Source: Pseudomonas entomophila
GTDB lineage: Bacteria > Pseudomonadota > Gammaproteobacteria > Pseudomonadales > Pseudomonadaceae
DNA: 64,000 nucleotides
Assembly (NCBI RefSeq): GCF_023277925.1
Contig: NZ_CP063832.1
Span: 4,887,001 to 4,951,000 of the forward strand
Direction of reading: 5' to 3'
The notes beneath the pieces are model-generated. The model did no database searches. It was given only the letters and a program-made list of their open reading frames with translations, and was not told the origin of the DNA. Below are positions 59,027 to 64,000 of the stretch, in pieces. Made by a program: the position numbers and the translations under genes. Each line of letters starts with the position of its first letter. The stretch's first letter is position 1.

Positions 59027-62000
59027 ATGGACCTCAACCGTCGGCAATTCTTCAAGGTCGCCGCCGTCGGCCTTGGAGGCTCGAGCCTCGCGGCGTTGGG
59101 CATGGCCCCGACACCCGCGTTCGCCGAGCAGGTGCGCCACTTCAAGCTGGCGCACACCAAAGAAACCCGTAATACCTGCCCCTACTGCTCGGTCGGCTGC
59201 GGCCTGATCATGTACAGCCAGGGTGACGCGGGCAAAAACGTCAAACAGAACATCATCCACATCGAGGGCGACGCGGATCATCCGGTCAACCGCGGCACCC
59301 TGTGCCCGAAAGGCGCGGGCCTGCTGGACTTCATCCACAGCCCCAGCCGCCTCAAGTACCCCGAGGTGCGTAAACCGGGCAGCAACGAATGGACCCGCAT
59401 CGATTGGGACGAAGCCCTCGACCGCGTCGCCGACCTGATGAAACAGGACCGCGACGCCAACTTCATCGAGAAGAACGCCCAGGGCCAGACGGTCAACCGT
59501 TGGCTCACCACCGGCTTCCTCGCCGCGTCGGCCGCTTCCAGCGAAGCGGGCTACATGACGCACAAGGTGATCCGTTCGCTGGGCATGCTGGGGTTCGATA
59601 ACCAGGCGCGTGTCTGACACGGCCCGACGGTGGCAAGTCTTGCCCCGACGTATGGCCGTGGCGCGATGACCAATCACTGGTCTGACATCGCCAACGCAAA
59701 CCTGGTCCTGGTGATGGGCGGCAACGCCGCTGAAGCGCACCCGTGCGGCTTCAAGTGGGTGACCGAAGCCAAGGCGCACAACAAGGCGCGGCTGATCGTG
59801 GTCGACCCACGGTTTACCCGTACCGCCTCGGTGGCCGACTACTACGCGCCGATCCGTACCGGCAGCGACATCGCCTTCATGGGCGGGCTGATCAACTACC
59901 TGCTGAGCAACGACAAGATCCAGCACGAGTACGTGCGCAACTACACTGACGTGTCGTTCATCGTCAAAGACAGCTATGGCTTCGAGGATGGGCTATTCAG
60001 CGGCTACGACGCGGCCAAGCGCACCTACGCCGACAAGTCAGGCTGGGGCTACGAGCTGGGCGAGGACGGCTTCGCCAAGGTCGACCCGACGCTGCAGCAC
60101 CCGCGTTGCGTCTATCAATTGATGAAGCAGCACTACAGCCGCTACACGCCGGAGCTGGCGAGCATGACCTGCGGCATGCCCCAGGACCAGATGATGAAGA
60201 TCTGGGAGGAGATCGCCACCTGCTCGGTGCCGGGCAAGACCATGACGATCCTCTACGCCCTGGGCTGGACCCAGCACTCCATCGGCGCGCAGATCATCCG
60301 CAGCGCGGCCATGGTGCAGTTGCTGCTGGGTAACGTCGGCATGCCGGGCGGCGGGGTCAACGCCCTGCGCGGGCACTCCAACATCCAGGGCCTGACCGAC
60401 CTGGGGCTGCTGTCGAACTCGCTGCCGGGCTACCTCACGCTGGCTGGCGACGCCGAGCAGGACTACGCCGCCTACATCGACAAGCGCGCCTCCAAGCCGC
60501 TGCGCCCGGGGCAGCTCTCCTACTGGCAGAACTATGGCAAATTCCACGTTAGCTTGATGAAGGCCTGGTACGGTGCCAACGCCACGGCACAGAACAACTG
60601 GGGCTACGACTGGCTGCCCAAGCTCGACGTGCCGGCCTACGACGTGCTGCGCATGTTCGAGATGATGGGCCAGGGCAAGGTCAACGGCTACATGTGCCAG
60701 GGCTTCAACCCGATTGCCGCGCTGCCGGACAAGAACCGCGTCACCGCGGCCCTGGCCAAGCTCAAGTGGCTGGTGATCATGGACCCGCTGGCCACCGAAA
60801 CGTCCGAGTTCTGGCGCAATGCCGGCGCGTTCAACGATGTCGACACGGCCAACATCCAGACCGAGGTAATACGCCTGCCCACCACCTGCTTCGCCGAGGA
60901 GGACGGCTCGCTGGTCAACAGCAGTCGCTGGCTGCAGTGGCACTGGAAAGGCGCCGACGGCCCGGGTGAAACCCGCACCGATGTGCAGATCATGAGCGAG
61001 CTGTTCCTGCGTCTGCGCAAGCGTTATCAGGCCGAAGGCGGCGCCTACCCCGACCCGATGCTCAATCTCAGCTGGCCGTACAAGGTCCCGGAAGAGCCTT
61101 CGCCCGAGGAGCTGGCCAAGGAGATGAACGGCTGGGCGCTCAGCGACCTCACCGATGCCACCGGCACCACCCTCAAGGCCGGCCAGCAGTTGGCCGGCTT
61201 CGCCCAGATGAAGGACGACGGCAGCACCGCGTCCGGCTGCTGGATCTTCGCCGGCAGTTGGACCGAGCAGGGCAACCAGATGGCCCGGCGCGACAACAGC
61301 GACCCGTACGGCATGCACCAGGTGCAGAACTGGGCCTGGGCCTGGCCAGCCAACCGGCGCATTCTCTACAACCGTGCTTCCAGCGACCCGCAAGGCAAGC
61401 CGTGGGACCCGGAGAAGAAGCGCCTGGTGTGGTGGAACGGCAAGGCCTGGACCGGCACCGACGTGCCGGACTTCAAGGTCGACTCGCCACCGGAAGCGGG
61501 GATGAACCCGTTCATCATGAACCCCGAGGGCGTGGCGCGGTTCTTCGCCGTCGACAAGATGGCCGAGGGGCCGTTCCCCGAGCACTACGAGCCGTTCGAG
61601 ACCCCCATCGGCATCAACCCGCTGCATCCGCAGAACAAGAAGGCCACCAGCAACCCGGCCGGGCGGATCTTCGATTCGGTGTGGGGCACCCTGGGCACGC
61701 ACGACGAGTTCCCCCATGCGGCGACCACCTATCGGCTGACCGAGCACTTCCACTTCTGGAGCAAGCATTGCCGGCTCAACGCTATCGCCCAGCCCGAGCA
61801 GTTCGTCGAGATCGGCGAGGTGCTGGCCAACGAGAAAGGCATCAAGGCCGGCGACCGGGTGCGGGTGTCGAGCAAACGCGGGCATATCGATGCGGTGGCG
61901 GTGGTGACCAAGCGGATCCGTCCGCTGCAGGTCAACAACCAGACCGTGCACCAGATCGGCATCCCGTTGCACTGGGGCTTCACCGGCAGCACGCGGCACG

Positions 62001-62095
62001 GCTACCTCACCAACACCCTGGTGCCGTTCCTCGGTGATGGCAACACGCAGACGCCGGAGTCCAAGTCGTTCCTCGTCAAAGTGGAGAAACTCTGA
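59027..62095 (+). CDS. fdnG: Formate dehydrogenase major subunit, selenocysteine-containing
   Basis: One gene of 1022 residues is read through an in-frame TGA at 59615-59617, codon 197, within the conserved RV-U-HGP context of FdnG/FdoG. It has a twin-arginine signal (NRRQFFK), a 4Fe-4S site (Cys51, Cys54, Cys58, Cys93) and the molybdopterin-guanine dinucleotide fold. It oxidises formate to CO2 in the periplasm. The start at ATG 59027 has AGGAG 6 nt upstream. Read without selenocysteine it would falsely appear as two genes. The stop overlaps fdnH by one base. Confidence 0.96.
59615..59649 (+). promoter_or_regulatory. Bacterial SECIS element in fdnG
   Basis: Counting the T of the TGA as 1, the sequence has a bulged U at 17 (59631), an apical stem GGCAA/TTGCC (59632-59636 with 59640-59644) and loop GTC with G23 and U24 (59637, 59638). 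Outer CGG/CCG pairs extend it. U17, G23 and U24 are the residues SelB needs in the E. coli fdhF element, so this is a canonical SECIS. Confidence 0.9.
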
Positions 62096-63045
62096 TGGCC
62101 AGCCAAGACATCATCGCCCGCTCGGCCACCACCACCGTGCCGCCCTCGGTACGCCAGCAGCAGGAAGTCGCCAAGCTGATCGACACCACCAAGTGCATCG
62201 GCTGCAAGGCCTGCCAGGTGGCATGCTCGGAGTGGAACGAACTGCGTGACGAGGTCGGCCACAACCACGGCACCTACGACAACCCCCAGGACCTCAGCGC
62301 CGAGACCTGGACCCTGATGCGCTTCACCGAGCATGAGCGCGATGACGGCAACCTGGAGTGGCTTATCCGCAAGGACGGCTGCATGCACTGCGCCGACCCA
62401 GGCTGCCTGAAGGCGTGCCCGAGCCCGGGAGCGATCATCAAGCACGCCAACGGCATCGTCGATTTCAACCAGGACCACTGCATCGGGTGTGGCTACTGCA
62501 TTACCGGCTGCCCGTTCAACATCCCGCGCATCTCGCAGAAGGACCACAAGGCGTACAAGTGCACCCTGTGTTCTGACCGCGTGAGCGTGGGCCTGGAGCC
62601 GGCCTGCGTGAAGACCTGCCCGACCGGGGCGATCGTCTTCGGTAGCAAGGAGGAGATGAAGGTGCATGCCGACGAGCGCATCGTCGACCTGAAGTCGCGG
62701 GGCTACGACAAGGCCGGGTTGTACGACCCGGACGGAGTCGGCGGCACCCATGTGATGTATGTGCTGCACCACGCCGACACGCCGCGGATCTACGCAGGCC
62801 TGCCGGACCAACCGGTGATCAGCCCGTTGGTGGGGCTGTGGAAGGGCTTCAGCAAACCGCTGGCACTGCTGGCCATGGGCGCGGCGGTGCTGGCTGGGTT
62901 CTTCCACTACGTGCGCGTGGGCCCGCAGCGGGTCGAGGCGGACGAACACCCGGCACCTGTGGATAACAGCGTCCACCAGGTCGATCCGGCGGTGCATGTC
63001 TATGATCCGAACCGCCCGGGCGGGCAGGGGGAGCAGCGGCCATGA
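62095..63045 (+). CDS. fdnH: Formate dehydrogenase iron-sulphur subunit
   Basis: The 316-residue product has four 4Fe-4S motifs ([40 protein letters not shown]...CVKTCPTGA) and one C-terminal membrane helix ([18 protein letters not shown], about 261-278). It passes electrons from FdnG to the cytochrome subunit. It overlaps fdnG by one base (TGATGG) and fdnI by 4 bp. Confidence 0.96.
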   Translation: MASQDIIARSATTTVPPSVRQQQEVAKLIDTTKCIGCKACQVACSEWNELRDEVGHNHGTYDNPQDLSAETWTLMRFTEHERDDGNLEWLIRKDGCMHCADPGCLKACPSPGAIIKHANGIVDFNQDHCIGCGYCITGCPFNIPRISQKDHKAYKCTLCSDRVSVGLEPACVKTCPTGAIVFGSKEEMKVHADERIVDLKSRGYDKAGLYDPDGVGGTHVMYVLHHADTPRIYAGLPDQPVISPLVGLWKGFSKPLALLAMGAAVLAGFFHYVRVGPQRVEADEHPAPVDNSVHQVDPAVHVYDPNRPGGQGEQRP

Positions 63046-63698
63046 ACGACAACAAACCCATCCTGCGCTACAACGCCAACGAGCGGAGCAACCACTGGAT
63101 CGTCGCGATCCTGTTCGTGCTGGCCGGGCTGTCGGGGCTGGCGCTGTTCCACCCGGCGCTGTTCTGGCTCAGCCACCTGTTCGGCGGCGGGCCGTGGACA
63201 CGCATCCTCCACCCGTTCATTGGCGTGGGCATGTTCGTGTTCTTCCTCGGGCTGGTGCTGCGCTTCTGGCGCGCCAACTTCATCACCGGCAACGACCGCC
63301 TGTGGCTGCGCCGCATCGACCAGGTGATGCTGAACAAGGAGGAGGGCGTGCCGCCGATCGGCAAGTACAACGCCGGGCAAAAGCTGCTGTTCTGGACGCT
63401 GCTGGCGTGCATGCTGGTGCTGCTGGTCAGCGGCGTGGTGATCTGGCGTGCGTACTTCAGCCACTGGTTCGGCATCGAGGTCATTCGCCTGTCCACGCTG
63501 CTGCATGCCCTGGCGGCGTTCGTGCTGATCCTCAGCATCATCGTGCACATCTACGCCGGGATCTGGATCAAGGGCTCGATTGGCGCGATGCTGCATGGTT
63601 GGGTGAGCCGCGCCTGGGCGCGTAAACACCATGAACTGTGGTACCGGGAAGTGACCGGCGACAAGACGCCACACAACCACGGTGGAAAAGAAGGATGA
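63042..63698 (+). CDS. fdnI: Formate dehydrogenase cytochrome b556 subunit
   Basis: The 218-residue product has four membrane helices with His residues in helices 1, 2 and 4 ([40 protein letters not shown]) that ligate two b haems. It delivers electrons from formate to quinone. The start at ATG 63042 overlaps fdnH by 4 bp. Confidence 0.95.
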   Translation: MNDNKPILRYNANERSNHWIVAILFVLAGLSGLALFHPALFWLSHLFGGGPWTRILHPFIGVGMFVFFLGLVLRFWRANFITGNDRLWLRRIDQVMLNKEEGVPPIGKYNAGQKLLFWTLLACMLVLLVSGVVIWRAYFSHWFGIEVIRLSTLLHALAAFVLILSIIVHIYAGIWIKGSIGAMLHGWVSRAWARKHHELWYREVTGDKTPHNHGGKEG

Positions 63699-63702
63699 CC
63701 GT

Positions 63703-64000
63703 TTGAGCACGATTCTCGAACCTGGGCAGATCGAAGCGTCGGCGGTGATGCCGCCGTTTCTGCACCTGCCCCCCGCCAACCTCTTCGAGGTGCGCGCCGC
63801 GCGGCTGGAGCACCTGGCCGAAGGCCATGCACTGGGTGACTACCTGCGGCTGATGGCCCGGTTGTGCCGGATGCAGCAGCAGCTTGTGGATAACCCGCCC
63901 GCTGACTTGCCTGTGGCCGAAGAGCGCCAGCGCCTGTGTGTAAGTCATGGCCTGCCACCTCTGGCGGCCGACAGCCTGGTGCGTGAAGGGCCGTGGCTGG
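63703..64000 (+). CDS. fdhE: Formate dehydrogenase accessory protein FdhE, 5' part
   Basis: The frame from TTG 63703 stays open to the window end (99 codons) and gives STILEPGQIEASAVMPPFLHLPPANLFEVRAARLEHLA..., the FdhE N-terminus. FdhE is needed to make active formate dehydrogenase in E. coli. I chose TTG because AAGGA at 63691-63695 is correctly spaced; the ATG at 63695 hits a stop after three codons. The gene continues beyond the window, so its Cys motifs cannot be checked. Confidence 0.85.
   Translation, partial: MSTILEPGQIEASAVMPPFLHLPPANLFEVRAARLEHLAEGHALGDYLRLMARLCRMQQQLVDNPPADLPVAEERQRLCVSHGLPPLAADSLVREGPWL

Noticed and set aside
59027..62095. fdnG as a pseudogene or two genes split by TGA
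   Set aside because: The TGA is in the conserved Sec position and is followed by a SECIS with all key residues, so it encodes selenocysteine.

Overview
This 64-kb window comes from a Pseudomonas chromosome, most likely of the P. putida group. The ribosomal proteins, the rplQ-katA-ferritin-uvrA-MFS-ssb order, the fdn operon and the REP-type palindromes all fit; the assignment is by recognition, with no database search. It holds two housekeeping blocks around a large accessory block.

Region 1 (1-12955, + strand) is the end of the S10 operon, then the spc and alpha operons: rplC (3' end only) to rplQ, with secY and rpoA. Two intergenic spots, before rpsH and before rpsM, each pair a strong hairpin with a good sigma-70-like promoter. 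Region 2 (13126-20138) has katA, a 24-mer ferritin that lacks the haem-ligand Met, uvrA on the minus strand, an MFS exporter and ssb.

Region 3 (20677-41157, + strand) is a complete type VI secretion system in the P. aeruginosa HSI-II order: tssA-B-C-E-F-G-clpV-sfa-orfX-fha-tssJ-K-L-M-stp1-stk1. Region 4 (41158-51363) is its payload: hcp, vgrG, a 1563-residue Rhs protein ending in a NucA/NucB-type DNase, a candidate immunity gene and a separate PAAR gene. A sigma-54 promoter precedes hcp, and two identical 18-bp palindromes 104 bp apart lie upstream of it. They are strong candidates for binding sites of the cluster's own sigma-54 activator (Sfa). REP pairs flank hcp, vgrG and the PAAR gene.

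Region 5 (51476-58570, minus strand) is the most interesting part. It looks like a self-contained class II microcin/bacteriocin locus: HlyD adaptor, a solo LuxR-type HTH regulator, a Gly/Ala-rich precursor with a textbook double-glycine leader, a small membrane protein (probable immunity), a JmjC/cupin Fe(II)/2-oxoglutarate oxygenase, a C39-peptidase ABC exporter and a TolC-like outer-membrane protein. The oxygenase within a microcin operon suggests a hydroxylated microcin. I do not recognise this as a described system.

Region 6 (59027-64000, + strand) is the membrane-bound formate dehydrogenase operon fdnGHI-fdhE. fdnG contains an in-frame TGA for selenocysteine followed by a canonical bacterial SECIS. 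fdhE runs off the window. No tRNA, rRNA, insertion sequence or CRISPR array was seen.
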